From contig NZ_RJVJ01000001.1 in NCBI RefSeq assembly GCF_003751605.1, positions 2,108,001-2,172,000 on the forward strand: 64,000 nt of DNA, written 5' to 3'. The DNA comes from Kitasatospora cineracea. Its GTDB lineage: Bacteria > Actinomycetota > Actinomycetes > Streptomycetales > Streptomycetaceae. Numbering within the stretch: position 1 is the stretch's first letter; every line of letters begins with the position of its first letter. This document shows positions 43,671-53,520 of the stretch, in pieces. The notes beneath the pieces were generated by a model. That model was not told the origin of the DNA and made no database searches. It saw nothing but the letters and a program-made list of their open reading frames with translations. The translations under genes were made by a program, and so were the position numbers.

Positions 43671-45241
43671 TGGCCACCGCTCACGACCTGGGGCAGCCCC
43701 TCATGACTCCGCTCGCCGTCGCCGACCCGGGCGGCCTGATCCAGTCCGTCGACTGGGTGGCCGTCGCCCCGCCGCTGATCGCCGCGCTCGCCGCCCTCGC
43801 CGTGCTGGTCACCGACCTGTTCCTGCCGCCGGCCCGCAAGCGCCTGCTGGGGTGGCTGAGCGCGGCCGGCCTGCTGGCCGCGCTGGCCGTGCTGGTCCCG
43901 CTGGCGGTCGGCGACACCCGCTCCACCTTCTGCTTCAAGAGCGGCGGCTGCTCCTACACCGCCGACCACTTCGCGCTCGCCTTCCAACTGCTGGCGCTGG
44001 GCGGCGCGCTGCTGACCGTGCTGCTCTCCCTGCACACCGTGGACGAGGAGAAGCTGCCCGGCGGCGAGTACTGGTTCCTGCTGCTCTCCTCCGCCTGCGG
44101 CGCCGCCCTGCTGCCCGCCGCCCGCGACCTCGCCACCCTGGTGATCGCCCTGGAGGTGGCCACCCTGCCCGCGTTCGCCCTGGTCGCGCTGCGCCGGGAC
44201 GGCCGGGGCGCGGAGAGCGCGCTCAAGTTCTTCCTCTCCTCGGTCACCGCGACCGCCGTGATGCTGCTCGGCGTCAGCTTCGTCTACGCCGCCGCCGGAA
44301 CGATCCAGCTCCAGGGCATCGCCGACGGACTGGCCCACGCCCCCGGCCAGTTGAAGCCGCTCGCCGAGGCGGGCGCGGTGCTCACCCTGGTCGGCTTCGC
44401 GTTCAAGACCGCCGCCGTCCCGTTCCACTTCTGGGTCCCCGACACCTACGTCGGCGCACCGCTCCCGGTGGCCGGCTACCTCTCGGTGGTCGGCAAGGCG
44501 GCCGGCCTGTCCGGCCTCGCGCTGGTCACCACCCTCGCCTTCCGCCCGTACGGCCACACCTGGGGCCTGGTGCTGGCGGTGCTCGCCGCGCTCACCATGA
44601 CGGTCGGCAACGCGGCCGCGCTGCGCCAGCGCACCGACACCCCGCACGGGGCGGTCCGGCTGCTGGCCTGGTCCTCGGTCGGCCAGGCCGGCTACCTGCT
44701 GGTGCCGCTGGCCGCCGCCGGGTACGCGGGTTCGGCCGAGCCGCTGGGCGCGACCGTGGCGTACGCGCTGGTCTACGGCCTGGTGAACCTGGGCGCGTTC
44801 GGCGCGGTCGCGCTGGTCGGCGGCTCCGGCCGGCTGGACGGCTTCCGCGGCCTGGCCGGGCGCAACCGGTGGGCGGCGCTCGCGCTGGCGTTCTTCCTGC
44901 TCTGCCTGGCCGGCCTGCCGCCGGGCGTGGTCGGCCTGTTCGGCAAGGTCGTGGTGTTCCGCGCGGCGGTCGACGCGGGCCTGGGCTGGCTGGCCGTGGT
45001 GATGGCGGTGAACGTGGTGGTCGCGCTCGCCTACTACCTGAAGTGGACCGCCCTGCTGTTCGCGCCCGCCGAGCCCGGGACCGAGCCCGCGTCCGGGTCC
45101 GCGCCCGCCCCGGAGGCGGCCGGTCCGCGCCGCGTCCCGGCCTCCCTGACCGCCGCCCTGGGCCTGGCGGCCTGCGGCGCGGTGGTGCTCTCGGTGGCCC
45201 CCCAGCTGGTGCTCCAGGTGGTGTCGGGCAGCCTGTTCTGA
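43670..45241 (+). CDS. nuoN: NADH-quinone oxidoreductase subunit N
   Basis: The 523-residue protein is the third antiporter-like subunit. LVIALEVATLPAFALVAL carries the conserved Glu, FKTAAVPFHFWVPDTYVGAP and the ARLLAWSSVGQAGYLL-type motif (VRLLAWSSVGQAGYLL) follow. An extracytoplasmic CFKSGGCSY loop early in the protein could hold a disulfide. It ends the operon; no clear hairpin follows within the next 100 bp. Confidence 0.95.
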   Translation: MATAHDLGQPLMTPLAVADPGGLIQSVDWVAVAPPLIAALAALAVLVTDLFLPPARKRLLGWLSAAGLLAALAVLVPLAVGDTRSTFCFKSGGCSYTADHFALAFQLLALGGALLTVLLSLHTVDEEKLPGGEYWFLLLSSACGAALLPAARDLATLVIALEVATLPAFALVALRRDGRGAESALKFFLSSVTATAVMLLGVSFVYAAAGTIQLQGIADGLAHAPGQLKPLAEAGAVLTLVGFAFKTAAVPFHFWVPDTYVGAPLPVAGYLSVVGKAAGLSGLALVTTLAFRPYGHTWGLVLAVLAALTMTVGNAAALRQRTDTPHGAVRLLAWSSVGQAGYLLVPLAAAGYAGSAEPLGATVAYALVYGLVNLGAFGAVALVGGSGRLDGFRGLAGRNRWAALALAFFLLCLAGLPPGVVGLFGKVVVFRAAVDAGLGWLAVVMAVNVVVALAYYLKWTALLFAPAEPGTEPASGSAPAPEAAGPRRVPASLTAALGLAACGAVVLSVAPQLVLQVVSGSLF

Positions 45242-45346
45242 CCTGTGGTCGAATGCCGAGGGGAACGAACCGGCCAGTTCGGCGCGTTGGTCCCGGCAGA
45301 GGGAAGCGGCTCCACGGCTTCCACCGGCGCCACAGGAGGGCCCGCA

Positions 45347-46204
45347 GTGCACAGCCACCACAACGGATTGCGGACGGCCGTCCTGCTGGGCGGTCTGTCC
45401 GCACTGATCCTGGTGATCGGCGGCTTCTTCGGCCGCACCGGCCTGCTGGTGGCCCTGCTGGTCGCGGTCGGCACCAACGCCTACGCGTACTGGAACAGCG
45501 ACAAGCTGGCGCTGCGCGCGATGCGGGCCCGCCCGGTCAGCGAGATCGAGGCCCCGCAGCTGTACCGGATCGTCCGCGAGCTCTCCACCGCGGCCCGCCA
45601 GCCGATGCCCCGGCTGTACATCTCGCCCACGCCCGCGCCGAACGCCTTCGCCACCGGCCGCAACCCGCGCAACGCGGCGGTCTGCTGCACCGACGGCATC
45701 CTGCAGCTGCTGGACGAGCGCGAGCTGCGCGGCGTCCTCGGCCACGAGCTGAGCCACGTCTACAACCGGGACATCCTGATCTCCTCGGTGGCCGGGGCGC
45801 TCGCCTCGGTGGTGATGTTCCTGGTCAACTTCGCCTGGCTGATCCCGGTCGGCCGCTCGGACGACGACGACGGCCCGGGCCTGGTCGGCATGCTGGCCAT
45901 CATGATCCTGGGGCCGGTCGCCGCCGGGCTGATCCAGCTGGCCGTCAGCCGCTCCCGCGAGTACCAGGCGGACGCCGACGGGGCCCGGATCACCGGCGAC
46001 CCGCTCGCCCTGGCCAGCGCGCTGCGCAAGCTCGACGCGGGCACCCAGCGGCTGCCGCTGCCGCCCGAGCCGAAGCTGCAGACCGCCAGCCACATGATGA
46101 TCGCCAACCCGTTCCGGCCCGGCGAGCGCGGCGCGAAGCTGTTCTCCACCCACCCGCCGATGCGCGAGCGGATCGCCCGGCTGGAGCGGATGGCCGGGCA
46201 CTGA
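45347..46204 (+). CDS. htpX: HtpX-like membrane zinc metalloprotease
   Basis: The 285-residue protein has two N-terminal helices, the zinc motif HELSH (within [14 protein letters not shown]), two further helices around the [20 protein letters not shown] region, and the third ligand region [11 protein letters not shown]. It degrades damaged membrane proteins on the cytosolic side. The GTG at 45347 follows ACAGGAGGG. Its place after a nuo operon and before ctaD suggests respiratory membrane quality control. Confidence 0.92.
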   Translation: MHSHHNGLRTAVLLGGLSALILVIGGFFGRTGLLVALLVAVGTNAYAYWNSDKLALRAMRARPVSEIEAPQLYRIVRELSTAARQPMPRLYISPTPAPNAFATGRNPRNAAVCCTDGILQLLDERELRGVLGHELSHVYNRDILISSVAGALASVVMFLVNFAWLIPVGRSDDDDGPGLVGMLAIMILGPVAAGLIQLAVSRSREYQADADGARITGDPLALASALRKLDAGTQRLPLPPEPKLQTASHMMIANPFRPGERGAKLFSTHPPMRERIARLERMAGH

Positions 46205-46302
46205 CTCCTTCGGGCGACCGCCCGGCGAGCGTCCGCCGACCGCTCCCGTCCCCCTGGTAGGGCTGAACGCACTGACCAGTCCGAGGCCGGAGGTGCGGTG
46301 CG

Positions 46303-48021
46303 GTGACCATGCTGCCGAGCGATGCCGAACTGGGCGGTCCGACCGGCCCGCCCGCCCCGCCGCCGCCCCCGCGCCGCCGCTTCGGCCGGGCCTCCCGCCC
46401 ACGCCGCGGCCGGGCGCTGGTGACGTGGCTGACCACCACCGACCACAAGCAGATCGGCACCCTCTACCTGGTCACCTCGTTCGCCTTCTTCCTGTTCGGC
46501 GGGGTGCTGGCGCTGGTGATGCGGGCCGAGCTGGCCCGGCCGGGGACGCAGATCCTGTCGAACGAGCAGTTCAACCAGGCGTTCACCATGCACGGCACGA
46601 TCATGCTGCTGATGTTCGCCACCCCGCTGTTCGCGGGCTTCACCAACTGGTTCATGCCGCTCCAGATCGGCGCCCCGGACGTGGCCTTCCCCCGGCTGAA
46701 CGCCTTCGCGTACTGGATGTACCTGTTCGGCTCGCTGATCGCGGTCGGCGGCTTCCTGACCCCGAACGGCGCGGCCGACTTCGGCTGGTTCGCCTACGCG
46801 CCGCTGAACAGCGCGGTGCACTCGCCGGGCGTCGGCGCCGACATGTGGATCATGGGGCTGGCCTTCTCCGGCTTCGGGACGATCCTCGGCTCGGTCAACT
46901 TCATCACCACCGTGGTCTGCCTGCGGGCGCCCGGCATGACGCTGTTCCGGATGCCGATCTTCGTCTGGAACGTGGTGCTGACCTCGATCCTGGTGCTGAT
47001 GGCCTTCCCGGTGCTGGCCGGGGCACTGCTCTGCCTGGAGGCGGACCGCAAGTTCGGCGCGCACGTCTTCGACCCGGCCAACGGGGGCCCGATCCTGTGG
47101 CAGCACCTGTTCTGGTTCTTCGGCCACCCCGAGGTGTACATCATCGCGCTGCCGTTCTTCGGCATCGTGACCGAGATCTTCCCGGTCTTCTCCCGCAAGC
47201 CGGTGTTCGGCTACACCGGCCTGATCGGCGCCACCATCGCCATCGCGGGCCTGTCGGTCACCGTCTGGGCGCACCACATGTTCGTCACGGGGCAGGTCCT
47301 ACTGCCCTTCTTCTCGTTCATGACCTTCCTGATCGCGGTGCCGACGGGCGTGAAGTTCTTCAACTGGGTCGGCACCATGTGGCGCGGCTCGCTCTCCTTC
47401 GAGACCCCGATGCTCTGGTCGGTCGGCTTCCTGGTGACCTTCCTGTTCGGCGGCCTGACCGGCGTCCTGCTCGCCTCGCCGCCAATCGACTTCCACGTCT
47501 CCGACTCGTACTTCGTCGTCGCGCACTTCCACTACGTGGTGTTCGGGACGGTGGTCTTCGCCATGTTCGCCGGCTTCTACTTCTGGTGGCCGAAGATGAC
47601 CGGGCGGATGCTGGACGAGCGGCTCGGGAAGATCCACTTCTGGACGCTGTTCGTCGGCTTCCACACCACCTTCCTGGTGCAGCACTGGCTGGGCGCCGAG
47701 GGCATGCCGCGCCGGTACGCCGACTACCTGGCGAGCGACGGCTTCACCACGCTGAACACCGTCTCCAGCATCGGGTCCTTCCTGCTCGGCCTGTCCACCC
47801 TGCCGTTCCTCTACAACGTCTGGCGGACCGCCAAGTACGCGCCCAGGGTGGCCGAGGACGACCCGTGGGGCTACGGCCGCTCGCTGGAGTGGGCGACCTC
47901 CTGCCCGCCGCCGCGGCACAACTTCACCACCCTGCCGCGGATCCGCTCCGAGTCCCCGGCCTTCGACCTGCACCACCCGGACATCGCCGAGTTCGACCAG
48001 CTGCAGAACGACCCGCGCTGA
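46303..48021 (+). CDS. ctaD: Cytochrome c oxidase subunit I
   Basis: The 572-residue heme-copper oxidase subunit has twelve hydrophobic segments. The heme a ligand is in [12 protein letters not shown]; the CuB/Tyr region is [17 protein letters not shown]; the HH pair is WAHHMFVTG; the last two histidines are [10 protein letters not shown]. The K-channel and propionate regions look normal. No ctaC, ctaE or ctaF is adjacent, so this is a stand-alone copy apart from a bc1-aa3 cluster. The GTG at 46303 follows GGCCGGAGG. Confidence 0.95.
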   Translation: MTMLPSDAELGGPTGPPAPPPPPRRRFGRASRPRRGRALVTWLTTTDHKQIGTLYLVTSFAFFLFGGVLALVMRAELARPGTQILSNEQFNQAFTMHGTIMLLMFATPLFAGFTNWFMPLQIGAPDVAFPRLNAFAYWMYLFGSLIAVGGFLTPNGAADFGWFAYAPLNSAVHSPGVGADMWIMGLAFSGFGTILGSVNFITTVVCLRAPGMTLFRMPIFVWNVVLTSILVLMAFPVLAGALLCLEADRKFGAHVFDPANGGPILWQHLFWFFGHPEVYIIALPFFGIVTEIFPVFSRKPVFGYTGLIGATIAIAGLSVTVWAHHMFVTGQVLLPFFSFMTFLIAVPTGVKFFNWVGTMWRGSLSFETPMLWSVGFLVTFLFGGLTGVLLASPPIDFHVSDSYFVVAHFHYVVFGTVVFAMFAGFYFWWPKMTGRMLDERLGKIHFWTLFVGFHTTFLVQHWLGAEGMPRRYADYLASDGFTTLNTVSSIGSFLLGLSTLPFLYNVWRTAKYAPRVAEDDPWGYGRSLEWATSCPPPRHNFTTLPRIRSESPAFDLHHPDIAEFDQLQNDPR

Positions 48022-48135
48022 CGCCCGCACCGCCCGGAATGCGGTGTCCGTTCCACGGTGGTACGAATCGTTTCGTCCCTGCGCCGCCCTCGGTGCGGGG
48101 ACGTGCCGTCCGACTGCACGCGGGATCGGAGCGTC

Positions 48136-48546
48136 ATGGACAACTATCCGCTGCTCGACATCTTCTGGACGATGCTGGAGCTGTTCCTCTGGATCCTCTG
48201 GTTCTTCCTGCTCTTCAAGATCATCACCGACATCTTCCGCAGCCACGACATGGGCGGCGGCGCCAAGGCAGGCTGGACGATCCTGGTGATCCTGCTGCCC
48301 TTCCTGGGCGTGCTGGTCTACCTGATCGTCCGCGGCGGGTCCATGCACGAACGGGACGTCGCCCAGGCCCAGCAGGCCGACGCCGCCTTCCAGGAGTACG
48401 TCCGCAAGGCGGCCGGCACGGGGGGCGGCCCGGCCCCCGCGGGCGGCGGCCACGTGGAGGACCTGGCGAAGCTGTCCGAACTCAGGAACAGTGGCGCGCT
48501 GAGCGAGGAGGAGTACCAGCGGGCCAAGGACAAGCTGCTCGCCTGA
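48136..48546 (+). CDS. Small membrane protein with PLDc_N and SHOCT domains
   Basis: The 136-residue protein has two transmembrane helices (MLELFLWILWFFLLFKIITD and AGWTILVILLPFLGVLVYLI) in the PLDc_N arrangement. It ends in a SHOCT motif (LAKLSELRNSGALSEEEYQRAKDKLL), a short oligomerisation domain. The middle is Gly/Pro/Ala-rich. The function is unknown; such proteins are common in actinobacterial envelopes. Confidence 0.82.
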   Translation: MDNYPLLDIFWTMLELFLWILWFFLLFKIITDIFRSHDMGGGAKAGWTILVILLPFLGVLVYLIVRGGSMHERDVAQAQQADAAFQEYVRKAAGTGGGPAPAGGGHVEDLAKLSELRNSGALSEEEYQRAKDKLLA

Positions 48547-48560
48547 CACCCGTCCGGCGC

Positions 48561-48601
48561 AACGACGGGAGGCCCGCCCCGGTGGCGGGCCTCCCGTCGT
48601 T
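48561..48601. terminator. Bidirectional hairpin terminator
   Basis: AACGACGGGAGGCCCGCC pairs perfectly with its complement over 18 bp, loop CCGGT, between two convergent genes. Confidence 0.88.
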
Positions 48602-48612
48602 CCCGCTCCCGG

Positions 48613-50202
48613 CTACGGCCGGTCGCCCCGCGCGTCCCGGCCGCCGCGGTGCGGGCGGCCGTCGCTGCGGTCGCGGACCAGGGTGAACCGGTCGAACAGC
48701 ACCGGCACCGGGTCGGGGTTCGCGGCGGTGGCCGGCACCGAGTGGTAGTAGCCGACGGTGATGCTGGTCCGCCCGCCCGGCGCCAGGCCCGGGTCCACGT
48801 CGAACACCGCCATGCCGTACGGGTACGCGGTGTCGGGGTCGCGCACCGCCGACCAGGTGGCCTTCTCCCTGGCGTCCGGGTCGGCCTTGAAGGTCAGCCG
48901 CTGGGTGCGGACGTACGCGTCGGGGACGCCGCCGGCCGGGTCGGTCAGGAAGACGTCGTCGTGCGAGGCGGTGCCGCCGCCGCCCAGGATCAGGTGCACG
49001 GTACCCCTGGAGCTGTCGATCTGCCGCAGCTCGTCGTCCACCACGGCCGGGCGCAGCAGGGTGCCCGGGTCGGTGCCGCGGACCGGGTGGGTGCGCTCGT
49101 AGTCGTGGTCGTGGCCGGCCAGCACCAGGTCCACCGAGTAGCGGTCCAGGAGCGGCAGCAGGTCCTCGCGCAGGCCCATGTCGCCGCCGTGGCTGCCCGC
49201 CGAGGAGGACATGGCGAACTGGTGCATCGAGACCACCACCCAGTCCACCTCGCTGCCGCCGCGGGCCTTCGCCAGGGTGCGCTCCAGCCAGCGCAGCTGG
49301 GCGCCCTGGCTGTAGCCGTGCACGTACACCGACTGCCCGGTGGCCGGGTCGATCGAGGCGTCGTCCTCGACCGCGAGGTCGTTGCCGTCCAGGCTCAGGA
49401 ACAGCACCGAACCGACCTGGAAGGAGTACCAGTTGCCGCAGTAGTCGCGGGTCCGGTTGTCCGGCAGGTCGAACCGGGCGTGGTACGAGGCGTAGCCGAG
49501 CTCGCCGCCGCCCGCCTCCACCTCGTGGTTGCCGGGCGCGGGCATCCACGGGCGGTTGGCCGCAGACTGCTGGAGGTTGTTCATGAACGCGTCCCAGCAC
49601 TGCGGCTGGAGCTGCGGGTTGTTGTTGGCGTACGCGAGGTCCCCGTTGAGCAGGTGGAACAGCGGGTCGAAGCGCTCGACCTGGCGGACCGCCGCCGCCG
49701 CGTGCACCGAGGACTTCGACCACTTCGGGTCGCCCGCGCCCAGGTCGCCGAAGCTGGTGAACCGGAACTTCGCCCGCCCGGGCCGCGGCGCGGTCCGGAA
49801 GGTGCCGCGGACCGGGGCGGCGCCGTCGTGCGACACCTCGTAGACGTACACGGTGTCCGGGCGCAGCCCGTCCAGCCGGACGTGGTGGGTGTACGTCTCC
49901 ACCTTGTTCAGCCCGTCCACGTACGAGCGGCTGCGGGCCTGCTCGGTGCGGCCGAAGCCGCCGTCGGCCGTGCCCAGGCGCAGCCTGGGCCGGCGCACCG
50001 AGCCGGCCGTCGCCCAGGAGACGGTCATCCGGGTGGACGGCTCCTCGCCCCACTGCAGGTGCACCTGCTCCGGGCCGGGCACCCCGGCCACGGCCGGCTG
50101 CGACCAGAGCACCGCCGAGCCGGGGACGGCGGCCAGCAGGCCCGCCGTGGTGGTGGTGCGGAGCACCGTTCTGCGCGAGGGGTGGGCCGGGGGGTGAGCC
50201 AC
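48613..50202 (-). CDS. Tat-exported purple acid phosphatase-like metallophosphoesterase
   Basis: The 529-residue protein has a twin-arginine signal (SRRTVLRTTTTAGLLAAV). A fibronectin-like N-terminal domain (about 45-150) precedes a metallophosphoesterase domain with FGDLGAG, NGDLAYANNN, PAPGNHEVE and AGHDHDYERTHP. It would hydrolyse phosphate esters outside the cell with a dinuclear metal centre. GTG 50202 is preceded by ACGGAGG. Its upstream region is shared with the divergent YccF gene; no PHO-box-like direct repeats were obvious to me. Confidence 0.92.
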   Translation of the reverse strand: MAHPPAHPSRRTVLRTTTTAGLLAAVPGSAVLWSQPAVAGVPGPEQVHLQWGEEPSTRMTVSWATAGSVRRPRLRLGTADGGFGRTEQARSRSYVDGLNKVETYTHHVRLDGLRPDTVYVYEVSHDGAAPVRGTFRTAPRPGRAKFRFTSFGDLGAGDPKWSKSSVHAAAAVRQVERFDPLFHLLNGDLAYANNNPQLQPQCWDAFMNNLQQSAANRPWMPAPGNHEVEAGGGELGYASYHARFDLPDNRTRDYCGNWYSFQVGSVLFLSLDGNDLAVEDDASIDPATGQSVYVHGYSQGAQLRWLERTLAKARGGSEVDWVVVSMHQFAMSSSAGSHGGDMGLREDLLPLLDRYSVDLVLAGHDHDYERTHPVRGTDPGTLLRPAVVDDELRQIDSSRGTVHLILGGGGTASHDDVFLTDPAGGVPDAYVRTQRLTFKADPDAREKATWSAVRDPDTAYPYGMAVFDVDPGLAPGGRTSITVGYYHSVPATAANPDPVPVLFDRFTLVRDRSDGRPHRGGRDARGDRP

Positions 50203-50405
50203 TGTCGCCTCCGTTGTAGACAGTCGAGGACCGCCGGGACGCTCGCAGCCCCCGGCGAACTCCGGCCCCCCGACCACCGCGCACCGGCTGAACACCCGGT
50301 GAACGGCCGGATCTGAGGAGGCGTCGCCCCCCGTCCCGCCAGGCCGCCGCCACGGAGCCGCGCCGCCGCCCGCCCGTCCCGGCCCCGGTGTGCGAGCCTG
50401 GAGGC

Positions 50406-50807
50406 ATGAAGCTGGTCAACTTCCTGCTCAACGTGATCTGGCTGCTGTTCTGCGGCCTGTGGATGGCGATCGGCTACGCGGTCGCCGGGATCGTCTGCTT
50501 CCTGCTGATCGTCACGATCCCGTTCGGCGTCGCGGCCTTCCGCCTGGCGGGTTTCATGCTCTGGCCGTTCGGGCGCACCACCGTGGTCCGGGACGACGCG
50601 GGCGCGCCCTCCTGCGTGGGCAACGTGATCTGGCTGGTGCTGGCCGGCTGGTGGCTGGCCCTCGGGCACATCGTCACCAGCATCCCGCTGTTCCTGTCGA
50701 TCATCGGGATCCCGTTCGGCTGGGCCAACCTCAAGATGGTCCCGATCTCGCTCACCCCGCTCGGCCGCGACGTGGTCTCCACCGACCGGGGCTTCGGCAC
50801 CCGCTGA
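50406..50807 (+). CDS. YccF-domain membrane protein
   Basis: The 133-residue inner membrane protein consists of two YccF repeats: NFLLNVIWLLFCGLWMAIGY with TIPFG and LAGFMLWPFGRT, then GNVIWLVLAGWWLALGHI with GIPFGWANLKM. Four transmembrane segments are expected. The function is unknown. It is monocistronic. Confidence 0.85.
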   Translation: MKLVNFLLNVIWLLFCGLWMAIGYAVAGIVCFLLIVTIPFGVAAFRLAGFMLWPFGRTTVVRDDAGAPSCVGNVIWLVLAGWWLALGHIVTSIPLFLSIIGIPFGWANLKMVPISLTPLGRDVVSTDRGFGTR

Positions 50808-50907
50808 CGACCGGGCCCCGGCACCCGCCGACCGGAAAACCGTTCGCGCCCCGGCGGCGTCCGGGGTAGAACCGTCCGGTCGCGGCAGGTCGTCGAAGGG
50901 GTGTCGG

Positions 50908-51678
50908 GTGGCGGACGGCGAGCTCATGGCCGGCGGGGTCAACCAGGTGGAGCGGCGCGGCGACCGGGTGCTGCGGCCGACCGGGCCGTGGTCGCCGGCC
51001 GTGCACCGGCTGCTGGCGCACCTGCGGGCGGCCGGGTTCACGGCCGCCCCGCGGTTCCACGGCCTGGCCGAGGACGGGCGGGAGGTCCTGGACTTCCTGC
51101 CCGGCGACGTCCCGAACTACCCGGCCACCCCGGCCTCCGCCTCCCGCACCGCGCTGCTCGACGCCGCCCGACTGCTGCGCCGGTACCACGACGCCACGGC
51201 CGGCTGCACGGCCGAGGGCTGGATGCTGCCCGCCTTGGAGCCCGTCGAGGTGATCTGCCACGGCGACTACGCCCCGCACAACTGCGTGCTGGACGGCGAA
51301 CGGGTGGTCGGCGTCATCGACTTCGACACCGCCCACCCCGGCCCCCGGATCTGGGACGTCGCCCACGCCGTCTACCGCTGGGCGCCCACCACTGCGCCCG
51401 ACAACGCCGACGGCTTCGGCACCCCCGACGAACAGGCCGGCCGGGTGCGGGAGTTCTGCGACGCGTACGGGCTCGGCCGGGCCGACCGGGCGGGCCTGGT
51501 GGACGCGATCGAGGCCCGACTGCACGCCCTGGTCGCCCACATGCGGGCCGAAGCCGCCGCCGGCAGCGCCGCGTTCGCCTCGCACCTGGCCGACGGGCAC
51601 CACCTGCAGTACCTCGCCGACGCCGCGTACGTGGTGCGCGAGCGGGCCCGGTTCGAGGCCCGGCTGCTGGCGGAGTGA
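50908..51678 (+). CDS. Aminoglycoside phosphotransferase-fold protein
   Basis: The 256-residue protein has the catalytic loop HGDYAPHNCVL (HxDxxxxN) at about 117-127 and the metal-binding IDFDTAHPGPRIWD. It lacks a recognisable drug-specific region, and the N-terminal lobe is short (VLRPTGPWSPAVHRLLAHL). It probably phosphorylates a small metabolite; resistance function cannot be claimed. GTG at 50908 follows GAAGGGGTGTCGG. Confidence 0.8.
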   Translation: MADGELMAGGVNQVERRGDRVLRPTGPWSPAVHRLLAHLRAAGFTAAPRFHGLAEDGREVLDFLPGDVPNYPATPASASRTALLDAARLLRRYHDATAGCTAEGWMLPALEPVEVICHGDYAPHNCVLDGERVVGVIDFDTAHPGPRIWDVAHAVYRWAPTTAPDNADGFGTPDEQAGRVREFCDAYGLGRADRAGLVDAIEARLHALVAHMRAEAAAGSAAFASHLADGHHLQYLADAAYVVRERARFEARLLAE

Positions 51679-51703
51679 CCCCGGCGCCCGGGCGTTCGCG
51701 GGG

Positions 51704-52294
51704 CTACCGCTCCAACCGCTCCAGGTGCTCGCGCAGGGTCCGGAACTCGGCCGCGAGCGCGTCCGGCGTGTAGTGCGCGTTCAGGCCGCTCGGGTTCGGC
51801 AGCAGCCAGACCTCGGTGCCGCCGATCGGCTCCGGCTGCGGCCCGACCGCCGCCCGCGGCCGGCCGAACGCCGCCCGGTACGCCCCGATCCCGAGCACCG
51901 CCAGCGCGCGCGGCCGCAGCCGCCGCACCCGGGCCTCCAGCGCCAGGCCGCCCTCCCGGTACTCCTCGGCGGTCAGCTCGGACGCCTTCGCGGTGGTCCG
52001 GGCCACCACGTTGGTGATCCCGAGCCCGAACCCGAGCAGTTCCCGCTGCTCGTCCGGCCGCAGCTGCCGGGGCGTGAAGCCGGAGCGGTGCAGGGCGGGC
52101 CAGAACCGGTTGCCCGGCCGGGCGAAGTGCTGCCCGGTGGCGCCCGACCACAGGCCCGGGTTGATCCCGCAGAACAGCACCCGCAGGCCGGGCGCGGCCA
52201 CGTCCTCGATGGTGCTGTCCTGGGCGGCGGCGAGCTGTTCGGGCGTGGGCCTGGCACCGGCGGCCGGGCGCTGTTGCGGCGGAGTACGGGTCAC
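51704..52294 (-). CDS. mug: G/U mismatch-specific DNA glycosylase
   Basis: The 196-residue protein matches Mug/TDG glycosylases that remove uracil or thymine opposite guanine. The active-site Asn motif is GINPGLWSG, and the minor-groove motif NPSGLNAHY is near residue 168. FARPGNRFWPALHRSGF and ITNVVARTTAKASELT are typical. I chose GTG 52294, after which about 25 linker residues precede the fold. Confidence 0.9.
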   Translation of the reverse strand: MTRTPPQQRPAAGARPTPEQLAAAQDSTIEDVAAPGLRVLFCGINPGLWSGATGQHFARPGNRFWPALHRSGFTPRQLRPDEQRELLGFGLGITNVVARTTAKASELTAEEYREGGLALEARVRRLRPRALAVLGIGAYRAAFGRPRAAVGPQPEPIGGTEVWLLPNPSGLNAHYTPDALAAEFRTLREHLERLER

Positions 52295-52494
52295 CCCGCC
52301 CACTCTGCCGTACCGGCGCCGTACCGGTGGGCGCGCGCACGCCGTCGAGCGCCTGCGAACAGTTTTCGGAACCGCCTTCCCGGAAGGGTGTTCCGGCAGG
52401 TCGGAGCGGGTGCGGTCGATGTCCGGCATATCGGATGGATAGTCAGTTCGATTGTTTTCCTGACCTGATGACTTCTCTGACGGAGAATGGGGCG

Positions 52495-52932
52495 GTGTCA
52501 TACGAACTGAACGCGTTGATCGCCGCGTCGGAACTGATCGCGGTGGTGGCGGCCGAAGTCCCGCTCGCCCGTCCCGCGCCCCTGCCGCACGGTCTCGCAC
52601 TGGTGCCGATGACCGACGAACTCCACGACGCGCTCCAACACCCCTCCAACACGCCGGACTTCGGCTTCAAACGGTTCCCCTCCGGATTCGCCCTGCGGAT
52701 CGCCGGCTGGTCCAAGGCCGCCCCGATCGCCTACGCCGAGACTGACGAGGGCCACCCCGGCGGACGCCGCACCGCGCTCTGGTACGACGGCCGGATCACC
52801 CTCGGCCCGCTCACCCCCGCCGACGGCACCCCGCTCGACCGCGTCCTGCACGCCCTCGGCGCCACCGGCCCCGCCGCCCCGGCCGTCGCCGCCGCCCTCG
52901 ACGCGTACCGCCGCCGGCCGGCCGAGGACTGA
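52495..52932 (+). CDS. Hypothetical protein, single soluble domain
   Basis: From GTG 52495 (CGGAG 9 nt upstream) the product has 145 residues. It begins VSYELNALIAASELIAVV and contains GLALVPMTDEL, GFKRFPSGFALRIAGWS and PIAYAETDEG. An in-frame ATG at 52468 would add nine unremarkable residues. No catalytic motif is recognised; similar small proteins occur in streptomycetes without known function. Codon use switches from AT-richer near the start to strongly GC-biased later. Confidence 0.65.
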   Translation: MSYELNALIAASELIAVVAAEVPLARPAPLPHGLALVPMTDELHDALQHPSNTPDFGFKRFPSGFALRIAGWSKAAPIAYAETDEGHPGGRRTALWYDGRITLGPLTPADGTPLDRVLHALGATGPAAPAVAAALDAYRRRPAED

Positions 52933-53043
52933 CCCGGCCCCGCCCCATTCGGCGTACGAGCGGTGGCCGGGCCCTTTCGGGTGGCTCAACGTGTGGATGC
53001 AGGCGAAACGCCTGAACTCCCCCCGAAAGGAACGGCTTTACCC

Positions 53044-53427
53044 ATGCGTGCCCACTGGCCGGCCGTCGCGCTGACCGCAGTCCTGACCCTCAGCACGGCC
53101 ACCCTGGCGACCGCCGCCCCCGCGTCCGCTGCCGACCCCGCCGACGCGTTCCGCACCCGCCCCGCCACCACCGCGGGCCCCGTCGCCCTCCCCCCGCTGC
53201 CGACCGCCGCCCCCGACACCGCCGACCTGCTCGGCACCGTCACCGGCCTGCTCACCACCCTCACCGGCCTCCTCGGCGCGGTCCCCACCGCCCCCACCGC
53301 CCCCGGCGCCCCTGGTGTCCCGGGCGCTCCCGCCCTCCCCGACGCCGGCGCGATCCAGCACCTGGTCGACCAGCTCACCGCCGTTCTGCAGGGCCTGCCC
53401 GGCGCCCTTCCCGCCGTTCAGCGGTAG
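53044..53427 (+). CDS. Small secreted Ala/Pro-rich protein
   Basis: The 127-residue protein has a Sec signal peptide (HWPAVALTAVLTLSTATLAT, cleavage near APASA-AD). The mature part contains a hydrophobic helix-like segment (DLLGTVTGLLTTLTGLLGAV), a Pro/Gly collagen-like run, and an amphipathic C-terminal helix (IQHLVDQLTAVLQGL). It has no cysteines. Role unknown; possibly a cell-surface or spore-related small protein. Confidence 0.7.
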   Translation: MRAHWPAVALTAVLTLSTATLATAAPASAADPADAFRTRPATTAGPVALPPLPTAAPDTADLLGTVTGLLTTLTGLLGAVPTAPTAPGAPGVPGAPALPDAGAIQHLVDQLTAVLQGLPGALPAVQR

Positions 53428-53448
53428 TCGACCCGCTCCGGGGCCGCT

Positions 53449-53492
53449 GCGCCGACCCGTGAGCACCCTCCGGGGTGCCCGCGGGTCGGCGC
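53449..53492. terminator. Two-stage hairpin between convergent genes
   Basis: The outer stem GCGCCGACCC/GGGTCGGCGC encloses an inner stem GCACCC/GGGTGC. It lies between the secreted-protein gene and the convergent nuclease-like gene. Confidence 0.7.
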
Positions 53493-53520
53493 CGTCGCGT
53501 CGATCGAGCCGGGAGGTCCG

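Noticed and set aside
50908..51678. Aminoglycoside resistance gene
   Set aside because: Only the general APH catalytic loop is present; nothing indicates antibiotic specificity or a resistance context.
52327..52494. Longer N-terminus for the hypothetical gene at 52495
   Set aside because: The added residues include Cys/Arg/Ser-rich sequence with no similarity to a domain, and GTG 52495 has its own ribosome-binding site.
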